From an uncultured Lachnospiraceae bacterium (GTDB taxonomy: Bacteria > Bacillota > Clostridia > Lachnospirales > Lachnospiraceae), in contig CATKXR010000025.1 of NCBI GenBank assembly GCA_949840805.1, positions 1-58,482 of the forward strand: a stretch of 58,482 bases of DNA, given 5' to 3'. A model generated the notes under the pieces. It ran no database searches, was not told where the DNA came from, and saw only the letters and a program-made list of their open reading frames with translations. A program made the translations under genes and the position numbers. The stretch's first letter is position 1; each line of letters begins with the position of its first letter. Positions 18,501 to 27,477 of this stretch are shown in pieces.

Positions 18501-19081
18501 TATCGTATTTTGAGAAACAGATGGCTGAGCTGGACCATTCTCTCCACTCTCTGGACACGGGGATGTTCGGGAAGCTGGTGGGGGAAACGGCAGGGGTGCT
18601 TAAGGCAGGGCATAAGGTGATCGTGTCGGGGCTGGGGAAGAACGTCCCGATCTGTGAAAAGTTTGTGGGTTCCATGGTATCCATGGGCCTGGACGCCTGT
18701 TTTTTACATACCAATTCCGCGGTCCATGGGGATATGGGGCTGGTAAAGGACGGGGACCTGGTGATCCTTTTGACAAAGAGCGGGGAGACTACAGAATCCA
18801 TTTACCTGGCCAGGCTCTTAAAGGAGCGGGAGATCCATATGTGGCTTCTGACCTTCGCGGGGGAGAGCACCCTGGCAAAAGAGATCCCTGACAGCCTGGT
18901 CCTGGACCTGGGCCATGAAGGGGATCTGTGGAACATCATGCCGAACAACTCGACAACCATGAACCTGATTGTGCTTCAGGGTCTGGCGATGATGGCCGCG
19001 AAAGAGCTTGGGGTGGGGATCGGGGATTTTAAGAGGAACCACCCGGGCGGCCATATCGGGGAAGTGTTAGGCCATGTTTAG
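18497..19081 (+). CDS. SIS-domain sugar-phosphate isomerase, KdsD/KpsF/GutQ-like
   Basis: The 194-residue protein is a single SIS domain without the CBS pair found in full-length KdsD. It keeps VSGLGKN, HGDMGLV, TKSGETTE, a conserved Asn-Ser-Thr-Thr segment and the NHPGG motif, whose His matches the catalytic His of arabinose-5-phosphate isomerase. That family interconverts D-ribulose 5-phosphate and D-arabinose 5-phosphate. The downstream ribulose-phosphate epimerase-like gene fits the same pentose-phosphate entry point. The GmhA type (heptose) is a weaker alternative. It overlaps both neighbours by 4-8 bp, indicating tight coupling. Confidence 0.7.
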   Translation: MISYFEKQMAELDHSLHSLDTGMFGKLVGETAGVLKAGHKVIVSGLGKNVPICEKFVGSMVSMGLDACFLHTNSAVHGDMGLVKDGDLVILLTKSGETTESIYLARLLKEREIHMWLLTFAGESTLAKEIPDSLVLDLGHEGDLWNIMPNNSTTMNLIVLQGLAMMAAKELGVGIGDFKRNHPGGHIGEVLGHV

Positions 19082-19562
19082 GGAGCTGGCGGGCCTGGCC
19101 ATGGGGGCGGCGGAGTGGCAGCTCTTCCGGGCCAGGTTCCTGGTCCATGATAAGAAGGTGGTGGTTGTCCTGGCCCATGACAACCGGAAGCTGGATTATT
19201 ATGCCCTGTACTACCTGAGGAATTTTATGGGGAGGAAATATGCGGACCGGGCGGTCATCCTGACGGATGAGGAAGCCGCCTGTAAAATGGCCCGTAAAAT
19301 GAAAAAGGAAGGGCTGCTGCCGGATTCTGCCAGGATCTGCCTGTACCCGGAAGAGAGGATCCGCCGCCTGTACCAGTATTATTCCTTTTATAAATTTTCA
19401 GATAAGATTGTGTTTACCTATACAGACTCCCCCGGTGACAACCAGCTTGGGAAGGCTCTGAGGGAGACGGCGGTGGATGAGAGGGACGCGGTGTGCCTGG
19501 GATTCTACCACCTGAGGGGGATCCCGGAAAGGGAAGGCGCAGGGGGGCGGGCCTATGTTTGA
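19074..19562 (+). CDS. Small protein paired with a GT9-like gene, unknown function
   Basis: The 162-residue protein has an alternating hydrophobic pattern (KVVVVLAHDNRKLDYYAL, RAVILTDEE) and a C-terminal segment IRRLYQYYSFYKFSDKIVF. A shorter relative at 25352-25732 carries the matching LHRLYHMYEFSDRFRVF. In both places the gene sits directly upstream of a GT9-like gene, so the two are likely partners. I do not recognise the family. It has no signal peptide or membrane helix. It overlaps both neighbours by 8 bp. Confidence 0.55.
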   Translation: MFRELAGLAMGAAEWQLFRARFLVHDKKVVVVLAHDNRKLDYYALYYLRNFMGRKYADRAVILTDEEAACKMARKMKKEGLLPDSARICLYPEERIRRLYQYYSFYKFSDKIVFTYTDSPGDNQLGKALRETAVDERDAVCLGFYHLRGIPEREGAGGRAYV

Positions 19563-20904
19563 CTATAAGCTGGCGGAAGTGGAAAAAAAGCTGCGAGGGA
19601 TGCATGGAAAAGGTTTTTTCAATAAGAAGAGGGTGTATTTGTTCGGGGTGAGTGAAAACACCCGGCAGATCATCCGGATTCTGCGGTCCTTTCCTGTGGA
19701 GCCGGCCCGTGTGCTGGACAATGACAGGAAAAAACAGGGGACTTACTGCTGCGGGGTGGAAGTGGTCCCGGTGGAGGCCGTCCCCGGGATGGGGGACGAA
19801 AAAAACCTCTACATTGTCTGCTCCCTGTACTGGCGTGAGATGGCGGCCCAGCTCCTGGACAAGGGTGTAAAAAAGGAAAATATCCTGAGCCTGTACCGGG
19901 AGGAATCCCTGTGGGAGTGCCTGTGCCAGGCGGTCCGGGGGAAGCGGGTCTATGACAGGCTGACGAGGCGGTACGGGGAGGTGCCGGTATTCCTCTGCCC
20001 GTACACGGGGACAGGGGACATCTACTTAATCGGCACGTTCTGGAAGCAGTATACGGAGAAAAACCAGATAGAAGACTATGTGTTCGTGGTGATCAGCAAA
20101 GCGTGTGAAAAAGCGGCGATGCTGTTCGGGATAAAGAACATTGAGGTATTGGAGAAAAAGGAAGAAAGCTGCTGCCTGATCCGGTATTACATGCTTTGCC
20201 GGGAAAAGGTGGACTTAAAGATCCTGAATGATGCGTGGGGCCAGGTCCACACCAACACATCGGAGTGGTTCCGGGGTTATAAGGGGCTGCACTTTACGGA
20301 AGTGTTCCGGAGGTTTGTATTCGACCTGCCGGAGACGTCACAGCCGCGTCACCCGTTGATCGGGGAGATGGATGCGAAAGAGGAGGAGACGTTTAAAAGT
20401 CTGGGGCTGGAGGCAGGGAACACGGTGGTTTTATCGCCGTATTCCAACACCCTTGCGGACCTCCCCGGGGAATTCTGGGAGGAGCTGGCGGGGAGGCTGA
20501 GGGGGAAAGGGCTGAAGGTCTGCACGAACAGCAGCGGGGAGGCGGAGCCTGCGGTAAAAGGGACGGCGGCCGTGTTTTTCCCGTTAAACCAGGCGCCCCG
20601 GTGGGTGGAAAAGGCGGGTTATTTTGTGGGGATCCGGAGCGGGTTTTGCGACATGGTCAGCGGGGCGAAGGCAAGGAAGGTAATTCTGTACGGGAAGAAT
20701 GACCGGTTCTTCAATGCCAGCTCTTATGAGTATTTTAACCTGAAGGGAATGGGGCTGTGCGGGGATGCGGAGGAGATGGAGTTTGAGAGCGGCGACCGGG
20801 AGCTGTGTGACAAAGTGGCGGGAGCGCTGCTGGCGTCCAGGCGTGATGGCAGTCAGGATAGGAGAGGAAGAGACAAGCTATGGCAAGAAAAAGCATTCAT
20901 TTGA
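19555..20904 (+). CDS. GT9-like glycosyltransferase with N-terminal Rossmann-like domain
   Basis: The 449-residue protein starts with the shared module (RVYLFGVSENTRQIIRIL, RVLDNDRKKQG) up to about 130. The remaining 300 residues have the layout of heptosyltransferase-like GT-B enzymes: CPYTGTGDIYLIGTFWKQY near 145, VVLSPYSNT near 285 and YFVGIRSGFCDMV near 355. The last motif is the GT9 donor-binding signature. The protein resembles 25868-27106 along its whole length, so the two are paralogues. It probably transfers a sugar to a surface glycan in the cytoplasm. Its 3' end overlaps the radical SAM gene by 25 bp. Confidence 0.6.
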   Translation: MFDYKLAEVEKKLRGMHGKGFFNKKRVYLFGVSENTRQIIRILRSFPVEPARVLDNDRKKQGTYCCGVEVVPVEAVPGMGDEKNLYIVCSLYWREMAAQLLDKGVKKENILSLYREESLWECLCQAVRGKRVYDRLTRRYGEVPVFLCPYTGTGDIYLIGTFWKQYTEKNQIEDYVFVVISKACEKAAMLFGIKNIEVLEKKEESCCLIRYYMLCREKVDLKILNDAWGQVHTNTSEWFRGYKGLHFTEVFRRFVFDLPETSQPRHPLIGEMDAKEEETFKSLGLEAGNTVVLSPYSNTLADLPGEFWEELAGRLRGKGLKVCTNSSGEAEPAVKGTAAVFFPLNQAPRWVEKAGYFVGIRSGFCDMVSGAKARKVILYGKNDRFFNASSYEYFNLKGMGLCGDAEEMEFESGDRELCDKVAGALLASRRDGSQDRRGRDKLWQEKAFI

Positions 20905-22082
20905 TCAATGACCTCCCGCATATTTATGAGCTGGAGGATATGATAAGGTTCTGCAGGGATCATAAGCATTTGTATATCTACGGGAGGGGAGAGGACCAGG
21001 AATACCTGCTGAAATATTTTGACATGTGCGGCGTGGAAACAGCCGGCTACGTGGTGTCATACCTGCGGGAAGAAGAGCCTCCTTTTGTGTACCGGGAGAT
21101 GCCGGTAAGGCTTGCGGGGGACGTGGCGGGGGAAGAGGGCGCGGGCTTTATCCTGGCCCTGCCGGACCGGTATTACGGGAAGGTCATCCCCCTGCTGCGG
21201 GAGAGAAATTTCCGGGATTATTTTGTCATGTCAGAGTACAATAAGCAGGCGATCGCTAATCAGATGCGCCCCCGCTGCCAGGAGGAAATGACTTTTGAGG
21301 TCAGCCTGGCGGACCACTGCAACTTATCCTGCCAGATGTGCGACCATTATTCCCAGCTCTCGGAGCCGTGGTTCGTGGATATGGGGCAATATGAGAAGGA
21401 CATGGCGCGCATGGGGGAAGTGTTCGGCCACAGGATCGGGGCAGTGACCCTCTTAGGAGGGGAACCTACCCTGCATGAGGATATCATAGCGTGCATGCGG
21501 ATTGCCCGCCGGGAATTTCCGGAAGGGGAAGTGATCCTCCTGACCAACGGGGTGCTGCTGGCGGAGCTGGAGCATTCGCCGAAGGGGAACTTCTGGGAGA
21601 CGTGCCGGGAATACGGGGTGCATATCAGCGTGACGGTCTACCCGATCAGGCTGGACTACGGAAGGATCGAGGAGCTGGGGAAGAAATACGGGGTGCCGGT
21701 ATTTCTCTCTTCCAATATCCATGCGGACGAAAAAACGAGGGAGAAGAAGATCTCGGACAAGCATACGCTGGATTTGGAAGGGAAGGTGGATAAGTTTTAT
21801 TGCGTGAGCTGCCTTTATTTTAATAAGTTTAACGTGCTGAAGGACGGCCGTCTGTACATGTGTCCGGTTGCCGCCCACAGCGATATCTTCAACCGGTCGT
21901 TCCGGGAAAACCTGGAGATTTTGGAAGGGGACTTCCTTGACATTTATGAAATCAGGAGCTGGGAGGAGGCGGCCCGGTTCAGCAGCAGCTATGTGCCGTT
22001 CTGCCGTTACTGCGATCTGAAGCGCTGGGGGCACCATTCCCCGTGGAAGGCAAGCGGCAAAAAGATTGAGGAATACATATAA
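20880..22082 (+). CDS. Radical SAM protein with SPASM-like C-terminus and N-terminal Rossmann-like domain
   Basis: The 400-residue protein has three parts. Residues 1-130 are the shared module (LYIYGRGEDQEYLLKYF). Residues 140-330 are a radical SAM domain with the cluster motif CNLSCQMC and the glycine-rich LLGGEPTLHED. The C-terminus has spaced cysteines (YCVSCLYF, YMCPV, FCRYC) that could bind an auxiliary Fe-S cluster, as in SPASM/Twitch proteins. Enzymes of this family alter sugars, peptides or cofactors through a 5'-deoxyadenosyl radical. In this setting a nucleotide sugar or a surface-protein side chain are possible substrates. The order with the ferredoxin-fused reductase downstream suggests linked redox chemistry. 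Confidence 0.75.
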   Translation: MARKSIHLINDLPHIYELEDMIRFCRDHKHLYIYGRGEDQEYLLKYFDMCGVETAGYVVSYLREEEPPFVYREMPVRLAGDVAGEEGAGFILALPDRYYGKVIPLLRERNFRDYFVMSEYNKQAIANQMRPRCQEEMTFEVSLADHCNLSCQMCDHYSQLSEPWFVDMGQYEKDMARMGEVFGHRIGAVTLLGGEPTLHEDIIACMRIARREFPEGEVILLTNGVLLAELEHSPKGNFWETCREYGVHISVTVYPIRLDYGRIEELGKKYGVPVFLSSNIHADEKTREKKISDKHTLDLEGKVDKFYCVSCLYFNKFNVLKDGRLYMCPVAAHSDIFNRSFRENLEILEGDFLDIYEIRSWEEAARFSSSYVPFCRYCDLKRWGHHSPWKASGKKIEEYI

Positions 22083-22120
22083 AGTAAACGGATAAAATGC
22101 GGAAGGCAGGGGATGGGAAA

Positions 22121-23554
22121 ATGGAAAAACGGTATATCCGGCAGTTAGGGATGGAGCTTTCGCCGCTGGGGTTCGGGATCATGCGTCTGCCCATGAACGG
22201 GGAGACATTCCCAGGTGAGGTGTATGACCTGATCGACCTGGCCATGGAAGAAGGGGTCAACTATTATGATACGGCTTACCTGTACCAGAAGGGGAAGTCG
22301 GAAGCCCTGGTCCGCGAGGCGCTGGTAAAGCGGTATGACCGAGGCCGCTTTTATATAGCGGACAAGCTCCCGGTGTGGGAGTGCAAAAGCCAGGAGGACA
22401 TGGAGCGGATTTTTCGGATTCAGCAGGAACGGCTGGGGGTGGAGCAGATTGATTTTTATCTTCTCCACGGGCTGTACCGGGATGTGTGGGAAGCGGTTCA
22501 TGAAAAAGGGGTGCTGGATTTTTTGAACCGGAAAAAGAGGGAAGGGAAGATCCGCAAAGCCGGTTTTTCCTTTCATGACACCATAGAGGTCCTGAAAAAC
22601 ATAGAACAGGCTTATGAGTGGGATTTTGTCCAGCTCCAGATTAATTATTATGACTGGGAAGCGATCCATGTAAAAGAGTGTTACGAATATCTGGAAGAGC
22701 GGGATATCCCCTGCATGGTTATGGAACCGGTGGGGGGAGGGAGGCTCAGCAGCCTGCCCGAAGAGGCGGAGCGGGTTCTGAAAGAGGTCCATCCTGACCG
22801 TTCAGCGGCATCCTGGGCGATCCAATACGTGGCTTCCCTCCCGGACGTGGCGGTGATTCTGTCCGGGATGAACAGCGGGGAACAGCTCAGGGATAATATA
22901 GCCCGGTTATCGGAGATCCGGGAGATGACGGAAGCGGAGAAAGGGGCCATAAAGAAGGTGGTGAGAATCATTGACTCCTGCCAGACGGTTCCCTGTACGG
23001 GCTGCGGGTACTGCGTGGACGGATGCCCCGCGGGGGTGGATATTCCCCAGATCTTTAAACGGTATAACGATTCCCGTTTGTTTGAAAACATGGCAGCCTT
23101 TGACGCCGACTATTTCATGTTTTTGCCGGAGAAAAGAAGGGGGGATGCCTGTATCCAATGCGGGAGGTGCGCCGCAAGATGCCCGCAGAAGATAAAGGTG
23201 CCGGAAGAGATCGGAAGGATCCACCGGTATGCCGTCGGTTTGTCCCTGGGCGTGGAGGAAGGCGGCCTGGACGGCCTGCTGGAGAGGTGCAGGGGGAAAA
23301 AGATCATATGCTTTGGGGCGGGCCTGCGAGGGATAAGGGGGAAGGCGTTCCTGGAAGGGGAAGGTCTGGAAGTAGCTTATTTTTGTGACAATGACAAGGC
23401 AAAATGGGGGGCGGAGGCAGAAGGGACGGAAGTGGTCAGCCCGGAAAAGCTTGGTGAGATATATGCAGGAGGGGATGTCTGTGTGCTGGTGACGAGCATG
23501 TACCAGAGGGAGATCCGGGAGCAGTTAAAAAGCATGGGGATTGATGTCTGTTAA
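22121..23554 (+). CDS. Aldo/keto reductase with two 4Fe-4S motifs and C-terminal Rossmann-like domain
   Basis: The 477-residue protein is an aldo/keto reductase barrel (YDTAYLYQKGKSE with the catalytic Tyr region, FYLLHGLY, QLQINYYDWE). It is followed by a ferredoxin-type segment with CTGCGYCVDGC and CIQCGRCAARC, two 4Fe-4S cluster sites. The last 90 residues (KKIICFGAGLRGIRGKAFL, FCDNDKAKWG) are the Rossmann-like module shared in the locus. Fe-S-fused aldo/keto reductases are common in anaerobes, but this tail and place suggest a glycan role. ATG 22121 with AGGGGATGGG upstream is preferred to ATG 22097. It could be an electron partner of the radical SAM protein 38 bp upstream. Confidence 0.75.
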   Translation: MEKRYIRQLGMELSPLGFGIMRLPMNGETFPGEVYDLIDLAMEEGVNYYDTAYLYQKGKSEALVREALVKRYDRGRFYIADKLPVWECKSQEDMERIFRIQQERLGVEQIDFYLLHGLYRDVWEAVHEKGVLDFLNRKKREGKIRKAGFSFHDTIEVLKNIEQAYEWDFVQLQINYYDWEAIHVKECYEYLEERDIPCMVMEPVGGGRLSSLPEEAERVLKEVHPDRSAASWAIQYVASLPDVAVILSGMNSGEQLRDNIARLSEIREMTEAEKGAIKKVVRIIDSCQTVPCTGCGYCVDGCPAGVDIPQIFKRYNDSRLFENMAAFDADYFMFLPEKRRGDACIQCGRCAARCPQKIKVPEEIGRIHRYAVGLSLGVEEGGLDGLLERCRGKKIICFGAGLRGIRGKAFLEGEGLEVAYFCDNDKAKWGAEAEGTEVVSPEKLGEIYAGGDVCVLVTSMYQREIREQLKSMGIDVC

Positions 23555-23630
23555 GGCAAAAGGACGGCGGGTTATCGGATAAAAACGGAAACAGATAACC
23601 GGGAAAAGCGCTTAGGAGCGGGAGGGAAAC

Positions 23631-25376
23631 ATGGTATCCGTAATCATACCAATCTACAATACAGAACCATACCTGGAGGAATGCATCCGTTCCGTATGCG
23701 GCCAGACATACCGGGACCTGGAGATTATCCTGATCAACGATGGCTCAACGGACGGGTGCGGAGAGATCTGCAGAAGGTGGGAAAGACTGGATCCGCGAAT
23801 CCGGTACATAGAGAAGGAAAACGAAGGCCAGGGGGCGGCAAGGAACTTAGGGATCCGTATGGCATCCGGGGATTACCTGGTTTTTGTGGACTCGGATGAT
23901 TACATAAGCAGAAACCTGGTTGAACAGGTACACCAGTATATTGTAAAACAGGAAGCAGAGATTTGTGTATACGCCCATTACGGCATTGGGGACAGGCTGT
24001 ATGAAACCCCTTTGGATTATAAGATTTCAAGGGGCTGTAATATAAAGGAAAATAAAGAATTATTCGGCAATATGACGCCTGTGTTGTGCAATAAAATGTT
24101 TTCTTCCCAACTGATAAAGAACGCCGGCATTACGATGAGCAACCGCATGTGTGAGGATCTGGTATTTAACGCACAATTATATGCCCGGGCGAAAAAGATC
24201 TGTATGCTTGATATTCCTCTGTACTATTACCGGTACAGGCGGGAAGGAAATATGACTACGGATTATGGCAGATATATGGAAGTGGAGCAAAGCATTGACG
24301 AGCTGAACCGGATTTTTAAAAGAGCAGGCATTTTTGAGGAGAATTGGGTCAGTTTGTATGAAATTTCTTTTGCTATGTTTAAAGAAATTTTGTTCCGGAT
24401 CAAAAAAAGAGAGGATTTTAATGTACCCCGGGAGATAAAAAACCAGTACCCCATTTTTTTGAATTCATTCCGAAAATGTCTGAAAAAATGGTTCTTTTCT
24501 TTTGTGGAAACGGACATGCAGGAAAAGAATTATCTTTTAGTTGGCAGCTATAATTTACGGTCTCTGGTTCATGCGCTGCTGCTTGACGAGGATTTCCTGA
24601 GGGAAGATTATGGAGCCTGCAGCATTATCAGTTTGATGTCAGAGAAGTCAGAGGATGCTTTGCCGCTTGAAAAGTGGAAGTATAAAAATGCCTACCGAAA
24701 ACGATGTGTGGAGCAGGATGTCAGGAAGGCCTTCTGCCGGAAAAAAGAAGCAAAAGGGATTGATTATATAGTTGTGGATCTGATGGATGAGGTTCTGGAT
24801 CTGGTTGAGATCCGGGACGGGTCTTATATCACGGAATCAGAATTTTTAAAGGAAGCAGGAGGAGAGGATCTGGAAGGTTATAATAGGATCCCTTTCCTGT
24901 GTGAAAAAAGAAGGGTTCTTTTTCGGCAGTATGTGGCGCAGTTTTGCCAAAAACTGAAGGAACTAGAGATACCGGTTATTGTAGTTAAAGAATATTTATG
25001 CGAAAAGCACAGCATGTATTACGATATGGCCTCTTTTTATGATGAGATAGAGGAGATTCGGGAACAGAACCGGGAACTGGAATGGTGTTATGGCCAATTA
25101 TGCATGCATTTGCCGGATGCTGTGGAAGTGGACGCTTCCGGGTTTGAAGAATTACAGTTTACTTATGAGGGATTTCCTTTTGGGTGCAGGCCCGTCTATT
25201 ATAACCCGGTGTATTACCAGAGGATGGCGGTGCGGATGGGTGAGAGGAATCATAGGAAAAAGGTGTATGCCCGCCATGGTGCCACAGGGGAATCCCGGCC
25301 GGGGCAGCCGGACAGCGATGGAATTTTTAAGAAATCTGAGGTGAATGACAGTTGCCACATAACAGGGAATTATTGA
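23631..25376 (+). CDS. Family 2 glycosyltransferase fused to a DUF6270/SGNH-like domain
   Basis: The 581-residue protein begins VSVIIPIYNTEPYLEEC, ILINDGSTDG and YLVFVDSDDYI (GT2, residues 1-110, with a helical tail to about 320). Residues 330-560 resemble the DUF6270 type of SGNH-like domain: DYIVVDLMDEVLDLVEIRDG, SYITESEFLKEAG and a Tyr-rich C-terminus. I recall that family only by pattern, so the second half is tentative. GGAGCGGGAGGG precedes the ATG. The last 25 bp overlap the TTG start of the next gene. The fusion could couple sugar transfer to acylation or de-acylation. Confidence 0.6.
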   Translation: MVSVIIPIYNTEPYLEECIRSVCGQTYRDLEIILINDGSTDGCGEICRRWERLDPRIRYIEKENEGQGAARNLGIRMASGDYLVFVDSDDYISRNLVEQVHQYIVKQEAEICVYAHYGIGDRLYETPLDYKISRGCNIKENKELFGNMTPVLCNKMFSSQLIKNAGITMSNRMCEDLVFNAQLYARAKKICMLDIPLYYYRYRREGNMTTDYGRYMEVEQSIDELNRIFKRAGIFEENWVSLYEISFAMFKEILFRIKKREDFNVPREIKNQYPIFLNSFRKCLKKWFFSFVETDMQEKNYLLVGSYNLRSLVHALLLDEDFLREDYGACSIISLMSEKSEDALPLEKWKYKNAYRKRCVEQDVRKAFCRKKEAKGIDYIVVDLMDEVLDLVEIRDGSYITESEFLKEAGGEDLEGYNRIPFLCEKRRVLFRQYVAQFCQKLKELEIPVIVVKEYLCEKHSMYYDMASFYDEIEEIREQNRELEWCYGQLCMHLPDAVEVDASGFEELQFTYEGFPFGCRPVYYNPVYYQRMAVRMGERNHRKKVYARHGATGESRPGQPDSDGIFKKSEVNDSCHITGNY

Positions 25377-25732
25377 AAAGGCTGAGAATATACACAGAGG
25401 AGTTTGATCTTGTTTTCCTTATCTGGAAAAAAGGAAAAGCCGTGGAAAGGTGGGTGGACGGATTATGTTCCTCAAAAGCGGTAAAGCATACAGAAAAAAG
25501 GATACTGGTTCTGTCGGTCCTGGAGAGGCAAAAAGGCAGGAAGGAAGGTGTCTGGACTTACCGGCATATTCCGGAGACGGAAGCGGAGGAGCTGCACAGG
25601 CTTTACCATATGTATGAGTTTTCAGATCGTTTCCGGGTGTTTCCGGAGACGGAAGCCTGCGGAAACCTGTTTAATTTCTTTCAGACAGGGATTCTTGGCC
25701 AGGAAGAAGTATGGGAAGCGTATCTGAAATAA
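25352..25732 (+). CDS. Small protein paired with a GT9-like gene, unknown function
   Basis: The 126-residue protein is a shorter relative of 19074-19562; both contain RLY-x-x-Y followed by FSD and a C-terminal Phe/Tyr-rich end. No ATG is available early in the frame, so the start is TTG 25352 with AGGTGA upstream, inside the end of the GT2 gene. It precedes the second GT9-like gene by 135 bp, which mirrors the first pair. Function is unknown; a partner or adaptor of the GT9-like enzyme is a guess from synteny. Confidence 0.5.
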   Translation: MPHNRELLKRLRIYTEEFDLVFLIWKKGKAVERWVDGLCSSKAVKHTEKRILVLSVLERQKGRKEGVWTYRHIPETEAEELHRLYHMYEFSDRFRVFPETEACGNLFNFFQTGILGQEEVWEAYLK

Positions 25733-25867
25733 ACTGCCATAGGCGGTTTATGTGTTTGAGTATGGATGGGAAATGAAAGGGCCAGATGATCCGGTGTTTT
25801 TGCTGCAAGGGCCAGGCTGCCAGCCGGATGGTTCCGGGGCATAGAAAGTGACGAGGAGGCGCATGGT

Positions 25868-27106
25868 ATGGACCGGATGCATTATAAAGAAATGACGGAG
25901 AGCATAGAGCGAATGGTTCAGGAGAAAGCCATTCAGGGAAAGCAAATATTCCTGTTCGGCCACTGCAATGCCACGGAGGAGCTGGCGGACTGGCTGCTGG
26001 AGGCCGGGTTCCCTATCGAGGCAATCCTGGATAACAACCGGGACAAACACGGGAACCGGTATCGGGGGATAGAAATCCGGCCGCCTCAGGCGGTCCTGGA
26101 GTGTCCGGCGGGGCAGGGACTGGTGTGCATAGCGGCCCGGGCCTATGCGGCCATGGCGGACCAGTTGAAACGGATCGGGTACAAAGGCTCCGTGCGCAAG
26201 GTGGTGGATTACAACAGCTATGCGGAATATTCCCTTTCAGAAGATACCATTGCCCGCAGGCAGGAACGGGTAAAACGGGGGATCCGGCTGCTGCGGGGGC
26301 TGGAGGAAAGACATCCAGGATGTTATAAGATCTTATGCCCGTTTTCTGCATTGGGGGACATTTATTTTACGATGTCATACCTGCCCTATTTTATGAAAAA
26401 AAAGGGCATTGAAAAATGTATGGTCGGGGTAATCGGGAAGGCCTGTGAGGAAACCGTCCGGCTTTTCGGCTCCTATGAAGTGGAATCGCTGGTCCAGAAA
26501 GACATGGATGAGATAGTGCAGGCGGCTTTGTATACAGAGGACAGGAATGTGTTTATCCCTCACCAGGACAGGCCCTATGTAGTGGCCCTGTCAAAGGCAT
26601 TACATATCTGCAAAATCCCGTTGGAGCGGCTTTACTGCTGTGGGGTATTCAGCCTTGCGCCTGGCACGCCGCCCTACCGTCCGGTCCGTCTGCAGGCTTA
26701 CGGAGGGCTTGGGAGCATCCAGGCAGGAAAATCGGTGATATTCTCCCCCTATGCGAAATCTGTGACAGCCATAAGGAATGAAGTCTGGGAGCAGGTTGTG
26801 GGGGCATTCCGGGATCAGGGATATTCCTGCTACACGAATGTGGCAGGGGAGGAGAGGCCTCTGCCAGGGACTTTGCCAATCAGCCCGTCCATCCCGGAAG
26901 TCCAGTCGGTCGTGGAGCGGGCGGGAACCTTTGTGGGGATCCGAAGCGGCTTGTGTGATGTGATCCGGGAGGCCTCCTGCCGGAAGATAGCCTTGTATCC
27001 GGATTACCATTACTGCGGTACCAGGTGGAAGGCGATCGATATGTACAGGATAGAGGGGTGGGAAAATATAGTGGTGGAGGAAGGGTTCCAATGGAAAATG
27101 AGCTGA
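25868..27106 (+). CDS. GT9-like glycosyltransferase with N-terminal Rossmann-like domain (paralogue)
   Basis: The 412-residue protein has QIFLFGHCNATEELADWLL and AILDNNRDKHG (shared module). It continues with CPFSALGDIYFTMSYLPYF, VIFSPYAKS and TFVGIRSGLCDVI, the same landmarks as in 19555-20904. The two form a paralogous pair of heptosyltransferase-like (GT9) proteins. GAGGAGG upstream of ATG 25868 supports the start. The end overlaps the HAD gene by 16 bp. Two such enzymes in one locus suggest two successive transfers of related sugars. Confidence 0.6.
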   Translation: MDRMHYKEMTESIERMVQEKAIQGKQIFLFGHCNATEELADWLLEAGFPIEAILDNNRDKHGNRYRGIEIRPPQAVLECPAGQGLVCIAARAYAAMADQLKRIGYKGSVRKVVDYNSYAEYSLSEDTIARRQERVKRGIRLLRGLEERHPGCYKILCPFSALGDIYFTMSYLPYFMKKKGIEKCMVGVIGKACEETVRLFGSYEVESLVQKDMDEIVQAALYTEDRNVFIPHQDRPYVVALSKALHICKIPLERLYCCGVFSLAPGTPPYRPVRLQAYGGLGSIQAGKSVIFSPYAKSVTAIRNEVWEQVVGAFRDQGYSCYTNVAGEERPLPGTLPISPSIPEVQSVVERAGTFVGIRSGLCDVIREASCRKIALYPDYHYCGTRWKAIDMYRIEGWENIVVEEGFQWKMS

Positions 27107-27462
27107 TTTTATCAACGCTTCCCAAGACCTGGGTGTTTGACCTGGACGGGACGGTTGTGAAGCACAACGGATATAAGACGGACGGGGAGGACACGTTGCT
27201 GGAAGGGGCGAAGGAATACTTAGACGGCCTGCCAAAAGAAGACAGGGTAGTTATTTTCACCTCCAGGGAAGAGGGGGAGAGGGAGAAGACCCTGGGATTC
27301 CTGAAAAGACACGAGATACGTTTTGACCGGATCCTGTTCGGGATGCCTCCCGGGGAGAGGATTATTGTGAATGACAGGAAGCCTTCGGGGCTTGATATGG
27401 CGGTGGCAATGAATATAGACCGGGATTGTTTTGTCCTGCCAAAGATCATAAGGGAAAAGTGA
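27091..27462 (+). CDS. HAD-superfamily phosphatase-like protein
   Basis: The 123-residue protein has HAD motif I (WVFDLDGTVV), motif II (VIFTSRE) and a compact end with VNDRKPSG, the motif III/IV region. It lacks a cap domain, like GmhB-type or C0 HAD proteins, and is short for an independent phosphatase. It could remove a phosphate from a sugar phosphate or bisphosphate in the donor pathway. I start at ATG 27091 (GGAGG upstream). An earlier in-frame ATG at 27025 would overlap the GT gene by 82 bp. It is followed by the epimerase-like gene after 15 bp. Confidence 0.7.
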   Translation: MENELILSTLPKTWVFDLDGTVVKHNGYKTDGEDTLLEGAKEYLDGLPKEDRVVIFTSREEGEREKTLGFLKRHEIRFDRILFGMPPGERIIVNDRKPSGLDMAVAMNIDRDCFVLPKIIREK

Positions 27463-27477
27463 GGTACTAAAGGTAAG

